A stretch of 64,000 nucleotides of DNA from G963665975 sp963665975 (GTDB lineage Bacteria; Bacteroidota; Rhodothermia; Rhodothermales; Bin80): the NCBI GenBank assembly GCA_963665975.1, contig OY762508.1, forward strand, positions 1,550,001 to 1,614,000, written 5' to 3'. The notes beneath the pieces are model-generated. The model was given only the letters and a program-made list of their open reading frames with translations, had not been told where the DNA came from and made no database searches. Below, one piece after another: positions 34,804-44,028 of the stretch; the stretch's first letter is position 1, and each line of letters starts with the position of its first letter. The position numbers and the translations under genes are program-made.

Positions 34804-35567
34804 CCCATCCCACACTCCACAAACTCGAGGAGCTGCGGTTCTACGGTATGGCCAACGCCTTGCGCGAACAGTTGGCCCAGCCAGAGAACGAACAGCTCGG
34901 CTTTCTCGAACGGCTCGGCCTTCTGGTCGATCGAGAAGCTACTGCGCGCGGAAACGCACGTATGAAGTCCCGTTTGCGACGCGCCCACCTGCGCCAGCAA
35001 GCCTGTATCGAGGATCTCGACTACCGAGCCGATCGGCATCTGGATCGCTATGCAATGCTCCAACTGGCGGGCTGCGACTGGATCCGACGCCAGCAAAACG
35101 TGCTCATCACCGGTGCCACCGGCGTCGGCAAGAGCTTCGTCGCCTGCGCACTGGCGCACAAAGCGTGTCTCGAAGGCTTCTCCGCACGCTATTATCGGCT
35201 TCCACGGTTACTCGAAGATCTGGCGCTGGCGCGCAGCGACGGACGCTATCTGAAAATCCTGAAGCAGATGGCGCGGCTGCACGTGTTGGTACTCGATGAC
35301 TGGGGATTGACCACACTCACAGCAAGCCAACAACAGGACCTTCTTGAAGTACTCGATGATCGCCACCAGCAGCGCTCCACGATCATCACCAGCCAATTCC
35401 CGCTTGATCTCTGGCACAAAACCATGGAAAACCCAACCCTGGCCGACGCTATTCTGGATCGGCTCATTCACAACGCGCATCGCATCGCTCTAAGCGGCGA
35501 TTCCATGCGGAAACACCTTGCCACAATGGCAGACGAAACGAACCAAAGCGATCACTCACAACGTTAA
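34797..35567 (+). CDS. istB: IS21 helper ATPase IstB (copy 2)
   Basis: 256 aa, identical in layout to the copy at 26270-27040 with only a few substitutions (for example ARGNARMK against ARENARMK). The Walker A GATGVGKS and Walker B VLVLDDWGL are intact. The start overlaps the istA stop. Both istB copies being intact while both istA copies are broken is notable. Confidence 0.95.
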   Translation: MLTHPTLHKLEELRFYGMANALREQLAQPENEQLGFLERLGLLVDREATARGNARMKSRLRRAHLRQQACIEDLDYRADRHLDRYAMLQLAGCDWIRRQQNVLITGATGVGKSFVACALAHKACLEGFSARYYRLPRLLEDLALARSDGRYLKILKQMARLHVLVLDDWGLTTLTASQQQDLLEVLDDRHQQRSTIITSQFPLDLWHKTMENPTLADAILDRLIHNAHRIALSGDSMRKHLATMADETNQSDHSQR

Positions 35568-35644
35568 CAATCAACAGCGGTGAACGGACCAATAAAGTGA
35601 TCGACATCGCTCGGTTTAGGTGATCGACATCGTCGGAATAGACA

Positions 35645-36375
35645 TGCCTCAAACTTCAGTTATCTGCACGACGTTCAAGGCGAGCCGGCAGCAATGCTAG
35701 TTGCCTGCGGCCTTGTATTCCAAGCCGAACCTGCCGCAGCAATCTCTATCACGCTCAACAAGTGGCTTCTGTGATCCAAGGTGTTTGGCCTCAACAAGCT
35801 TTTTTTACCATCACACACCCACTGTCGAAAAACGCAACGCACGGTTCCATAATTGAGGTTTCAGCAAATATTTGCAAATGTTCCGGGGCCACGGTGACCG
35901 ATTTGTCAATTGACACACGCAAGTGCAGATTTCTGTGAGGAGCCTATTGCCCTGGTGCTTTCAATCAATAGCTCCGCTAGCGGGGGTGTGTCAGCGATTA
36001 GGGATTGATGATGAATTTGCATCTGGATAAATACTCAGTCGCTGCTTGTATTTGCCCTAACCATGTAGGCGAAGAATTGAAATAGCGTTGCAAATCAACA
36101 GAACTTGGACGGAATTGTTGGCGGTGCCCGCTTTGCTGGTAAAGCGGGAATCGTGATTCAATAGTATGTGGGCTACGCGAATTTTGACTCCTTCAGACGT
36201 GGACCTGTGAATGGCGGGCAAGTCCTGGCAACATTAAGATTACAATAACATCGGAAAGCACGGTTTATTGGGGGCTATTGCCATAGTTGAGTGAGTGGCC
36301 CAGGTAGTCGAACACCAAATCATTTCTGGTCGACAGCCGCGTTTATTCAGGCCTGTGTGTACGGCAAGCACCATC
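35645..36375. other. 730 bp without a recognised gene
   Basis: The stretch is AT-richer than its neighbours and has no coherent frame. It lies between IS21 copy 2 and the 3' end of the large methyltransferase-like gene. Short G/C-rich repeats occur near 35690-35730. It may be the remnant of whatever originally separated that gene from vsr. Confidence 0.35.
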
Positions 36376-39300
36376 TCACGTCGGCATCTTATAGAGATGT
36401 GATGGCATAAGCTCATCAGGGTTATTGGCGAAAGATTTCAGAATGATATCCACCTCCTTCACCAGATCAAGGTGCTTGAGAATTCTGGAACGGACCGACA
36501 GCAATTCCATGATGTCAGCCCGCTTGAACTTGGATCTCGTATGGGCATGTGAATGGAACTTAAGCCACTGGTCGAGAATCTTGTGTCCTCCGACACGGAA
36601 TGTGAGGACTTTTGACTCGAAGTCGGAGATTACTCGAAATTGTCCTGCTTCGCCCCGAAGTTTAATCATCCCCGAGACTGTGTCAATCTTGTGGCTCATT
36701 ACTTTGAAGTCTTCCCATCTATCAACAAGTACACGATTTTTCTCGTCAGGTGCAAAGTGTCTGGACGGCTTCTCAAGTTCGGCCAATTTTCTACCCAACT
36801 GGACCAAAATCAGAAACTTTCCCCTATTCTCGGGAAATGGAATACGCGGCCATTTGTTGATAGAGTATAGAATGGGTTCGAATCGCCTCAAATACCATCT
36901 AGAGCACAATACTGCATAGCAATAAAAAACCACGGCGGTTTCCGAAGGTAGCCCATCCGTGCAATCAGTCCCAAGTGCTTTGACAAGCGTCGGGTTGACG
37001 TTGGAATTTGGCTCGTCAGACCAAACACCAGTTCTTGTCTTGTACTCGGGAAAAAAGTTGCAGAAAACATGAGCATTCCCTCGACGACTCAAGTCATTGT
37101 CAGGTAGATTCCAGCAGAATGACGCGAACTGGGCTAGGTCACCCGATAACTCCTTCGGAGAAGGCGCGACCGCCAACCCAATCACCTGTTCATTCCTGAA
37201 AGCACTCATGACTTCTGGCCTGGACCTCGTGCCCCCACCAGGAGCATTCCTCAACGCGTGCAAAAGATCTGGCGTCAACAGTACACACATTTGGAGAAAT
37301 GGCCTGTAACTGTAAACATGCACGGCGCTAGGATTGGTCGCAGCATTTCCCAGGGCTTTTCTGACCGCTTCGGTCAACTTGTCTCTGGCGGGTGGTCTCC
37401 GCTGTCCCGCAAACCATTCGCGTCGTATCGCCTCGTAACCATTGGTCAGACGCGCCACTTCTTTCGAACGCCTGAGGAGAATCGGTCTCTTAGTGTGCAC
37501 AAGCAAGTTTGATGGAGCTAACTTCAGTCCGGAGCAATGGCGCGCAAATATGAACGGTTTGTCATCATCCGGAGGACTGTCCTCCGGACAGAGCGGCCAA
37601 AATGTGTCATACAGGAACTCAAGCTCGCACGAACGAGGCACCGGCCGAAAAAAGAAGCCGGGGCCTGCGACTCCCAGTTTTCTATAATCGGTCAGCAATG
37701 GTGTAAACTCCTTCTTATTGCTGAGATACCTAAGCTTCTCATGCTTCGATAATGCCGCGATTGTAGCAAACCTGACAGAGCAAGCAGCATTTTCGGCATT
37801 GACTGGCTTTCGAATGCCAATAAGCAGACACCTTCCCTGCTGTGTTTCGAAAAGGTTTTCACTGCTAACCCCGCGTCTCAAATCGGTGTCGATCTCGAGT
37901 ACCCAAAGTCCATGGAAATGATCAATTAACCAGTATCGTGCAGGGGCATAAGAGGGATTTTCAAGAAACGAACTGGGAATAATGAAGCTGAAAATGCCTA
38001 CGCTTGAATCGTCCTCCATCTTGCTGCAGGCCCACCGGAGAAAAAACATGAATTCGTTCCGGACTTGCTTCTGAACGTTCTGGCGAGCACGTCTGTCGGT
38101 TCTCGGAGGACGAAAGTCATCAATGAGTCGATCCATGTTCTTGAAATTTCTTGCGTCTCCCTTTCGTGGCGAGTCGGACGACGGAGGATTGCCGATTATC
38201 AAGATAAGAGATGGCTTGGAAAGCTCTCGGGCACGAATCTGTTCTTTGATGATAATCTGCGTCGCAGCACTTTCCGCTTCCACTGGATAGCCAAACTGTT
38301 CAAGCGCATCGCTGAGTGTATTCGTCAAGACTATGCTAGTCTGTTTAATTGCAGCCGGATCCACGTCCAATGTTGCAAGACGATAATTAGCCAAGGCATA
38401 GGGAGCCGGAAGAATTTCGAAGCCTGCAATTCTGGGAAATGTCCTTGCCCTTGATGCCGCCTGGACAAGCAGTTCGAGATAGGTTCCAGTACCGCAACAG
38501 GGGTCTATTATCTTGTTATCGGCTTCGAATAGCGACCGTGTTGGAAGACATTCATTAAGGATAGCTTCAGAAATGCGGAGGGCATATTGGGCTAGCGGCT
38601 TGGGCGTGCAAAAGGCGCCATAGTCGAACTTCGCGTGGCTGTCAAACTCGTCCAGAAAATATTCATATAGTTTGTGAAAGTCCGGTTTCGCTTGTCTGGT
38701 GACCCCAAGATCGGTATGCGCTAACATCAATCGGCAATCTGAGTACCACGTACCTATTCGTCCCAATGACTTTAGCTCGTTCCCCAACAGACTGGCGAGT
38801 GCTGAGAAGGGGCTTAGTTTCCGCGCATGGGCCGTGAAAACGGCGTCTGTCCAGAACTGTTGGATCTTAGCATCCCGTAACTTTGGCGTATCTCCAGGTT
38901 CGCTCACAACACGGTAAGCATAGAGCAGTCCGAAGATCAACACTTGAGATACAAACTCCGCGAAGTTCTGGACGCTGTTCAGGGTTTGATCATGGTGACA
39001 CTCCAATACATGCTTGAGATCATGCAACGCCGTGATCGTGTTCTCTTCCTCCGCGGTGAGGCCGGAATCGGGTGGCATTTCCACAAAGGCTTCCACGTCT
39101 CTTGCCAGGTTCCGTGCTCGCCTTGCGCATTCTCTAATCAAAGCGGTTTCCGAAAAGATCCTGAACGACGGCTCCTTAAGGAATTCGCGAAAGGCCCGAT
39201 CAAGGTCCGAGTTTAAAGTTGCCTCCGACAACTGAGATACTCCAACAGGTTTGGCAATAAGACTAATGACCTCTGGTTTTTCGGATCCTGACTCGAAAAA

Positions 39301-39666
39301 GGCGAAATCCAGTCCGTCGGTCAGAATCACCTTAGCATCCAAACTCAAATACTTGTCAAGCTGATCAGCGTATCGGCTTACCTGAAGGGAATTCGCGCAG
39401 TCAATAGGCTTGCCTTCCACATATCCGTAGAGACCATAGTTTTTCTCATTATAAATACGCCAATCCGGCCTACCCGCACTAGCCTGCACTTTGGGCTCAA
39501 ATACGACTCCAGCTCCCTCGCATATCTGCCTGCAGAGGGCTCTGATGAATTCATCGGTAACGGGTCTGTACGAGAGCTCTGGAGTAAACTCGGCAGTCTC
39601 AGAGGCCTGCCTGAGATTTCCTTGAAGCTTGTTCAGATAGCTTCTCGCCAAGCGGTCAAAGCTCAT
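36376..39666 (-). CDS. Type IIG/ISP-like nuclease-methyltransferase with atypical motif IV (NPPS)
   Basis: 1096 aa. Residues 30-130 form a probable Mrr/PD-(D/E)XK nuclease: FEPKVQASAGRPDWRIY (Asp68) and YGYVEGKPIDC (Glu84, Lys86). Residues 200-345 are helical. The methyltransferase core has motif X (YGAFCTPKPLAQYALRI, about 349), motif I (IIDPCCGTGTYLELL, about 387) and motif IV ILIIGNPPSSDSP (493-496). The aromatic residue of NPPY/F is replaced by Ser, which may abolish methylation. The C-terminal third looks like a type ISP target-recognition domain (YSINKWPRIPFPENRGKF). There is no helicase, unlike true type ISP enzymes. It lies seven bases after a C5-methyltransferase gene in a three-gene operon and is probably the restriction component. 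Confidence 0.8.
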   Translation of the reverse strand: MSFDRLARSYLNKLQGNLRQASETAEFTPELSYRPVTDEFIRALCRQICEGAGVVFEPKVQASAGRPDWRIYNEKNYGLYGYVEGKPIDCANSLQVSRYADQLDKYLSLDAKVILTDGLDFAFFESGSEKPEVISLIAKPVGVSQLSEATLNSDLDRAFREFLKEPSFRIFSETALIRECARRARNLARDVEAFVEMPPDSGLTAEEENTITALHDLKHVLECHHDQTLNSVQNFAEFVSQVLIFGLLYAYRVVSEPGDTPKLRDAKIQQFWTDAVFTAHARKLSPFSALASLLGNELKSLGRIGTWYSDCRLMLAHTDLGVTRQAKPDFHKLYEYFLDEFDSHAKFDYGAFCTPKPLAQYALRISEAILNECLPTRSLFEADNKIIDPCCGTGTYLELLVQAASRARTFPRIAGFEILPAPYALANYRLATLDVDPAAIKQTSIVLTNTLSDALEQFGYPVEAESAATQIIIKEQIRARELSKPSLILIIGNPPSSDSPRKGDARNFKNMDRLIDDFRPPRTDRRARQNVQKQVRNEFMFFLRWACSKMEDDSSVGIFSFIIPSSFLENPSYAPARYWLIDHFHGLWVLEIDTDLRRGVSSENLFETQQGRCLLIGIRKPVNAENAACSVRFATIAALSKHEKLRYLSNKKEFTPLLTDYRKLGVAGPGFFFRPVPRSCELEFLYDTFWPLCPEDSPPDDDKPFIFARHCSGLKLAPSNLLVHTKRPILLRRSKEVARLTNGYEAIRREWFAGQRRPPARDKLTEAVRKALGNAATNPSAVHVYSYRPFLQMCVLLTPDLLHALRNAPGGGTRSRPEVMSAFRNEQVIGLAVAPSPKELSGDLAQFASFCWNLPDNDLSRRGNAHVFCNFFPEYKTRTGVWSDEPNSNVNPTLVKALGTDCTDGLPSETAVVFYCYAVLCSRWYLRRFEPILYSINKWPRIPFPENRGKFLILVQLGRKLAELEKPSRHFAPDEKNRVLVDRWEDFKVMSHKIDTVSGMIKLRGEAGQFRVISDFESKVLTFRVGGHKILDQWLKFHSHAHTRSKFKRADIMELLSVRSRILKHLDLVKEVDIILKSFANNPDELMPSHLYKMPT

Positions 39667-39672
39667 GGGCTC

Positions 39673-40737
39673 TCAATTCGCTAACGCCAAACACCGCAGA
39701 ATCTGGATTCCGAGGCATTTGGCAAGAACCGGAGGTACAGCATTGCCTATCTGACGTGCGACATCTACTTTATTGCCTTCGAAAATGTAGTCCTCTGGGA
39801 AGGATTGTAGAAGTGCACCCTCACGCAATGAAATCGTTCTATTTTGCACGGGATGTCCAAACTTGCCACGTGTAAAACTGTCAAACCGAGCCGTGATGGT
39901 CGGGGAGACGTCTTCCCACTCCATCCGTCCGTACACACCTCGATGACCGATTAAGGAAGCATCCCGTTTATGGCATTCGGCCAGTAGGTCAATTGGAAGG
40001 TCCTGACGACTCTGTCCAGGCTGTAGGTATTCGAGTCGCCTTATGTTGATCGGGGATAGCCGATCTCGGCGATGATTCGGTATCACTGGATGCTCGGATC
40101 CATCTTCTGGTGGAGGCGGCAAGTGTCCGATCACGTCTCGTACTGTGAGCCGCGAATCATGGGACGTCGTCGGGGAGGGGAACCGGAAACACTTCAAGCC
40201 AAGGTCAATCCTTTCTCCAACAATGAATACCCTCCGTCTTCGCTGCGGAACGCAATAATCGGCCGCATTCAGGACGCTTTGGTGAATCCAATACCCGAGC
40301 CTAGCTGCACGATCCATAGCTCTTGACAGAATCATTTTGCCTCGCTTGCCTAGCACTCCGGGCACATTCTCAATCAAGAATAGTTTGGGGTAAACTTCAG
40401 CTATCAGATCTACGAAGAGGAGCATCAAATCATTCCTGGCGTCTTGGTCTTCGCCGATTCGCTGGATCGAAAAACCCTGGCAGGGGGGGCCACCAGATAG
40501 CACCACAAGGTCTCCCTTGGCTAAACCGAGCATGTTGAGAAGGCGACCGCCAAGCATATCTTGGATTGAGGCATGCACCACCTTGTGTCCCGGTGTGAAG
40601 TAATGCGAGTTCCGTCTTTGAGTAGCAACGCAGAGCGGGTCATTGTCAAAGCTTAACAATACCTCAAGTCCTGCTTGGTTTAGGCCGAGGGCCAATCCTC
40701 CCGCCCCGGAGAAAGCATCAACACACGCAACGTTCAT
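39673..40737 (-). CDS. C5-cytosine DNA methyltransferase B
   Basis: 354 aa. All key motifs are present in order: I (VDAFSGAGGLALGL, from residue 7), IV (GGPPCQGFS, catalytic Cys86), VI (IENVPGVL, 123-126), VIII (QRRRRVFIVG), IX (SPTITARFDSFTRG) and X (RQIGNAVPP). The target-recognition stretch between VIII and IX is short. The start ATG overlaps the stop of the other C5 gene (ATGA). It should methylate cytosine at C5 in a recognition site shared with its operon partners. Paired C5 enzymes commonly modify the two strands of an asymmetric site. Confidence 0.95.
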   Translation of the reverse strand: MNVACVDAFSGAGGLALGLNQAGLEVLLSFDNDPLCVATQRRNSHYFTPGHKVVHASIQDMLGGRLLNMLGLAKGDLVVLSGGPPCQGFSIQRIGEDQDARNDLMLLFVDLIAEVYPKLFLIENVPGVLGKRGKMILSRAMDRAARLGYWIHQSVLNAADYCVPQRRRRVFIVGERIDLGLKCFRFPSPTTSHDSRLTVRDVIGHLPPPPEDGSEHPVIPNHRRDRLSPINIRRLEYLQPGQSRQDLPIDLLAECHKRDASLIGHRGVYGRMEWEDVSPTITARFDSFTRGKFGHPVQNRTISLREGALLQSFPEDYIFEGNKVDVARQIGNAVPPVLAKCLGIQILRCLALAN

Positions 40738-42242
40738 CTCTTGTTTCTCGAAAGTTTTATGCCCGCAATTACGCTTGAGAATGAACTGCTCACTGGGACC
40801 CTAATTGACTGTCGTGCAGAATTACATTCGCCGTAGGAAGGGACCTCCGAAAGAAGTTCGACCAATACGTGCGCGGCCACAGCACAAGCGAATTTCGGAG
40901 GAACCGCTTCGCCGATCTGTCGGAATACCGAATCGAAACTTCCTTTGAATAGGTATCCGACGGGAAAACTCTGAAGCAGGGCAGCTTCCCTCATGGTCAA
41001 TCCGCGATCCTGATCTGGATGCACGTATCTCCCGCTGGCAGGATTCCTGGCGTAATGAGTGATCGTAATCGCAGGGCTGTCCCACCGCAGTCTTCCATAA
41101 ACGTCATAGAAACCCTTGACTTCATCCAAACACCGCGGGCCCACTCCTGAGGGGCGGCTGCCGCCGTCCTTTGGTACAGCCTGGATAGTTCTGATTGTCT
41201 CTGGTCTATGACGAGCGCAGCGATGCAATGCATCACTCGGGTCGGGTTCACCTGGGAGTACTGCCGGCAAATGCCCGATAGCATCTCGAACGGTAAGGAA
41301 ATGCTCAGGTGAGATCATCGGTTCCAAGAGCAAGAAATCCTTTCGCATCGCTATCAAAAGAGCCCTGAATCGTTCTTGCGGAACCCCAAAGGAAGCGGCG
41401 TTATAAATTGAAGCCTTTACTTCATACCCGGCTCTCTCAAGAATTCCTTTTGCCGCAACGAAATGTTCCCAATACTTATGCGACAGCAAGTCCGGTACAT
41501 TTTCGGCTATAACGCACTCGGGGCGGATTACTGCCGCTAGTGAAGCGAATAATTCAAAGAGCCCATTCCTTTTGTCGAGTTTGTGCCAGTGCTTCTTACG
41601 CAGAGATGTGAAACCCTGACACGGAGCGCATCCGATAAGAACCGTGGGACGAGATAAATCGTAGCCGCGAAGCCTTCCGAGAAAGTCTCCTACTTTGGTC
41701 CGATCCGGATCTATCTTCTCAAGGTCTTCGGTGACGCAGGTAGCACCGAAATTGGCCTCGAAACTGGCTGCTGCATCCGGGTTTATGTCGCATCCGGCTA
41801 CGATCTTGAAACTGGGGATGACAGATCCCAGTGCAGCAAAGCCCGCCGACATCCCACCGCAGCCGCTAAAAAAATCGATGACTTGAAACGGCGCACTTTC
41901 TGAGAGCTTTGTAAAGTTGCCTGGCTGCCAGTGAGCCAGCGCTTCCTGGGCTTTGGCGGCCAACTCCTTCACGCGCGCTCTGAAAGAGTTAGTCTTCCCG
42001 AATTGGATTGAGTCAATTCCAAACTCGGTTTGGTTGTGCCGATCAATGGCACGGTCGATTGATTCTGTCCCGCTGGCAAAACCGATTGACATCTTGTCAG
42101 CTCTCAAGAACATCCAGACCTCAACGTACTTCACATTGAAATCGTAACCGCTAATAACCAGCCAGCTCTCGCACCTAGCCGGACGACACGCACACTCCGT
42201 CTTGAAGCAGTGCGCGTAACGGTCAAGAAATGTGGGCACCAT
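40734..42242 (-). CDS. C5-cytosine DNA methyltransferase A
   Basis: 502 aa. An unusual N-terminal extension of about 118 residues (with CACRPARCESW and a helical part RARVKELAAKAQEALAH) precedes the methyltransferase domain: motif I VIDFFSGCGGMSAGF, motif IV GCAPCQGF (Cys208), motif VI AENVPDLL (247-250), motif VIII QERFRALLIA and motif X RQIGEAVPP. It is clearly different from methyltransferase B, so not a recent duplicate. It is the first gene of the operon A-B-nuclease. The first Met at 42242 is a weakly supported start; Met51 (MSIGFASG) is an alternative. Confidence 0.92.
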   Translation of the reverse strand: MVPTFLDRYAHCFKTECACRPARCESWLVISGYDFNVKYVEVWMFLRADKMSIGFASGTESIDRAIDRHNQTEFGIDSIQFGKTNSFRARVKELAAKAQEALAHWQPGNFTKLSESAPFQVIDFFSGCGGMSAGFAALGSVIPSFKIVAGCDINPDAAASFEANFGATCVTEDLEKIDPDRTKVGDFLGRLRGYDLSRPTVLIGCAPCQGFTSLRKKHWHKLDKRNGLFELFASLAAVIRPECVIAENVPDLLSHKYWEHFVAAKGILERAGYEVKASIYNAASFGVPQERFRALLIAMRKDFLLLEPMISPEHFLTVRDAIGHLPAVLPGEPDPSDALHRCARHRPETIRTIQAVPKDGGSRPSGVGPRCLDEVKGFYDVYGRLRWDSPAITITHYARNPASGRYVHPDQDRGLTMREAALLQSFPVGYLFKGSFDSVFRQIGEAVPPKFACAVAAHVLVELLSEVPSYGECNSARQSIRVPVSSSFSSVIAGIKLSRNKR

Positions 42243-42424
42243 GCAAATTAACGGATCATAAGAGCAATTTCAAATGGCTTTATGGCGTGTGTCACTAATC
42301 TAGCTACTGCTTGGACGCTTGGGCCCGCCAAGAAGCTAGATTCTTCACACCAGTCATAACAACTGCCCCCTAGCATCAAGCCAGATCGCCTGACGAGTAA
42401 TATCACCAGCCGGACTGTTTGTCG
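42243..42424. other. Short intergenic region upstream of the C5 operon
   Basis: About 180 bp between the operon start and the IS66 fragment. It should hold the operon promoter. No convincing -35/-10 pair was identified by eye. Confidence 0.35.
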
Positions 42425-42815
42425 GTAAGCGACCGACGAAGTACCTCTTGCGTTTCATCGTGACAAGCCATTCGTCATTACAGGCAGCGTGCAATCTTTA
42501 CATACGGTCCGAGTATTTCGGGTACTCTTTAGGCACGTAGGCTTCCTCGCGGCAAGCCATCCCTGGCAGAGTGGCTTACTCCGGCGCCTGCTAACGATGC
42601 AGCAAGAGCTCGCTGACCTGCTTCATGGGATGCGTCGGGATACGACGCAGCATGTCGCTAAGCCATGCCTGGGGACTTATACCATGCTGCTTGCACGTAC
42701 TCAGATGCGAGTAGATCACCGCCGCCCGCTGCGTGGTCGCATGTGACCCAGCAAACAGGTAGTTCTTGCGCCCCAGAGCGAGTGGGCGGATACTATTTTC
42801 GACCAGATTATTATC
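42425..42815 (-). mobile_element. IS66 fragment (left end and tnpC 3' end)
   Basis: It begins with an IS66-type terminus GTAAGCGACCGACGAAGTAC at 42425. On the minus strand it encodes the last ~70 residues of a TnpC (NNLVENSIRPLALGRKNYLF and RRIPTHPMKQVSELL). It is related to, but diverged from, the element at 11934-14380. The rest is replaced by an IS21 fragment at about 42811. Confidence 0.85.
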
Positions 42816-43571
42816 CTTCGGCTTTCTGACACGAGTGGGCACAATTGCCACGCCATAGTGCTGGGCCAGATCCTGGTAGGTCCGATTGATCTCGGGATCG
42901 TAGCGGTGCGCTTTCTTTACACCACTTCGCAGATTATCGCAGACCACAATCTCCGGAACAGCCCCAAAGAACTGGAAGGCGCGGGCATGGGACATAATCC
43001 AATCTTCCAGCTGCTGTGTCCATGTAGCCTCCGCATAGGTGTAATTGGAACATCCTAGCACGGCCACAAAGATCTGGGCGTCCCGCACAAGGCCCGTCTC
43101 CAGGCTTGTGATCGGTACGGTCATTCCCGCATAGTCCACAAAGAGCTTCTCCCCTGCACGGTGATCCTGGCGCATCACCACGTCAAGCTTTCCCCTCCAG
43201 GCCCGGTAGAAGTCGCAAAACCGGCTGTACTGGTAGCCGTCGGGATGGGCGGCTATGTACTCCTCCCATAACAACCGAAGCGTGACACCCTTACGCTGGA
43301 GCTCTTGATGAATCGTATTCCATACGGGTAGGGGACGACCAGGCCGGGGTACGGTGGGCTTGGGAGCGCATAAACGTTTGAGTTCGTCATCCCGTACGGT
43401 TTCGGGCAGAGGCCAGGTCAAGCCGGACTCGCGAGCACGACGGAGATAGAGGCTGACCGTGCTCTGAGAGAGCTTGAGCGCCCGTGCTATCTGACGCTGA
43501 CTGAGTTGAGACTCCGTATGAAGACGGAGCACCTCGCGGAATGTGCGCATGGAAATTGCTTGTGCTGGCAT
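42591..43571 (-). CDS. Chimeric ORF: IS21 IstA N-terminus joined in frame to IS66 TnpC C-terminus
   Basis: 326 aa. Residues 1 to about 258 equal IstA (helix-turn-helix, VVCDNLRSG, VAIVPTRVRKPKD). From KDN the sequence becomes the IS66 TnpC C-terminus (NNLVENSIRPLALG). The join lies at about 42811-42815, where both parents share GATAA, so microhomology-mediated joining is likely. The IstA catalytic domain lacks its final part and the TnpC tail lacks the first two Asp residues, but it does contain the TnpC Glu. The frame is open throughout; whether a product is made is unknown. Confidence 0.8.
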   Translation of the reverse strand: MPAQAISMRTFREVLRLHTESQLSQRQIARALKLSQSTVSLYLRRARESGLTWPLPETVRDDELKRLCAPKPTVPRPGRPLPVWNTIHQELQRKGVTLRLLWEEYIAAHPDGYQYSRFCDFYRAWRGKLDVVMRQDHRAGEKLFVDYAGMTVPITSLETGLVRDAQIFVAVLGCSNYTYAEATWTQQLEDWIMSHARAFQFFGAVPEIVVCDNLRSGVKKAHRYDPEINRTYQDLAQHYGVAIVPTRVRKPKDNNLVENSIRPLALGRKNYLFAGSHATTQRAAVIYSHLSTCKQHGISPQAWLSDMLRRIPTHPMKQVSELLLHR

Positions 43572-43732
43572 ACGGGACCTCGTCCGTTATGGGTGAGGTC
43601 GAATATGCCAGCTTTAAAGAACTTCCAGCGGTAGTATCGTGGACGAATGGTCTCAGAGAAACCGTTCAAAAGAAGTCAGTCTGCCATTCCGACAGTATGG
43701 CCAAGAGTGATCGACTTCCCTCGGAATATGCA
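42811..43732 (-). mobile_element. IS21 fragment, copy 3
   Basis: The istA-proximal end of the same IS21 element, ending at 43732 (CGGAATATGCA). Only one ~23-bp terminal repeat is present, against two in copy 1 and four in copy 2. istB and the other end are missing. Confidence 0.88.
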
Positions 43733-43834
43733 TTCCACCACGGCTTCTAACTCGGAGCCTAGCGAGGCTATCCCCCTAGCGGCCTTCTGCCCTATCACCA
43801 GCACGCTACGTTTCTTCACATTATCCTGGGGCAT
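43733..43834 (-). pseudogene. N-terminal stub of an unknown gene cut by IS21 copy 3
   Basis: From ATG 43834 the minus strand encodes MPQDNVKKRSVLVIGQKAAR and GIASLGSELEAVVE before running into the IS21 end. It is protein-like but too short to identify. The remaining 200 bp up to the OLD-type gene hold its probable promoter, with AT-rich sequence at 43985-44010. Confidence 0.35.
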
Positions 43835-44028
43835 CGGGCACGTTTTCGTAGAGCGATAGCGCTACTTCTTAGAGCCAATTGACGATCAGTATGACACGCG
43901 ATCCACCATTGCAACGAATTAGAATCCTGAGGACAAGTGGCATGAAGCCATAGGGGATCCTATCTTGGGCCGATATCGTATTCAATCAATTTAGTTGATT
44001 TATCCACAACGCGCACCTGATCAATCTG

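Larger units (their letters stand above)
33006..35644 (+). mobile_element. IS21-family element, copy 2 (istA frameshifted)
   Basis: 2639 bp, almost identical to copy 1 but in the opposite orientation. Termini TGCATATTCCGAGGG (33006) and GTCGGAATAGACA (ends 35644). Flanks TGCCC and TGCCT suggest a 5-bp duplication with one later change. The left end carries four copies of the ~23-bp terminal repeat, two more than copy 1. The length difference of 33 bp equals the 46 extra bases minus the 8-base and 5-base deletions in istA. Confidence 0.92.

Noticed and set aside
36376..39666. Type ISP restriction enzyme in the strict sense
   Set aside because: The nuclease, methyltransferase and specificity parts are there, but no helicase domain lies between them.
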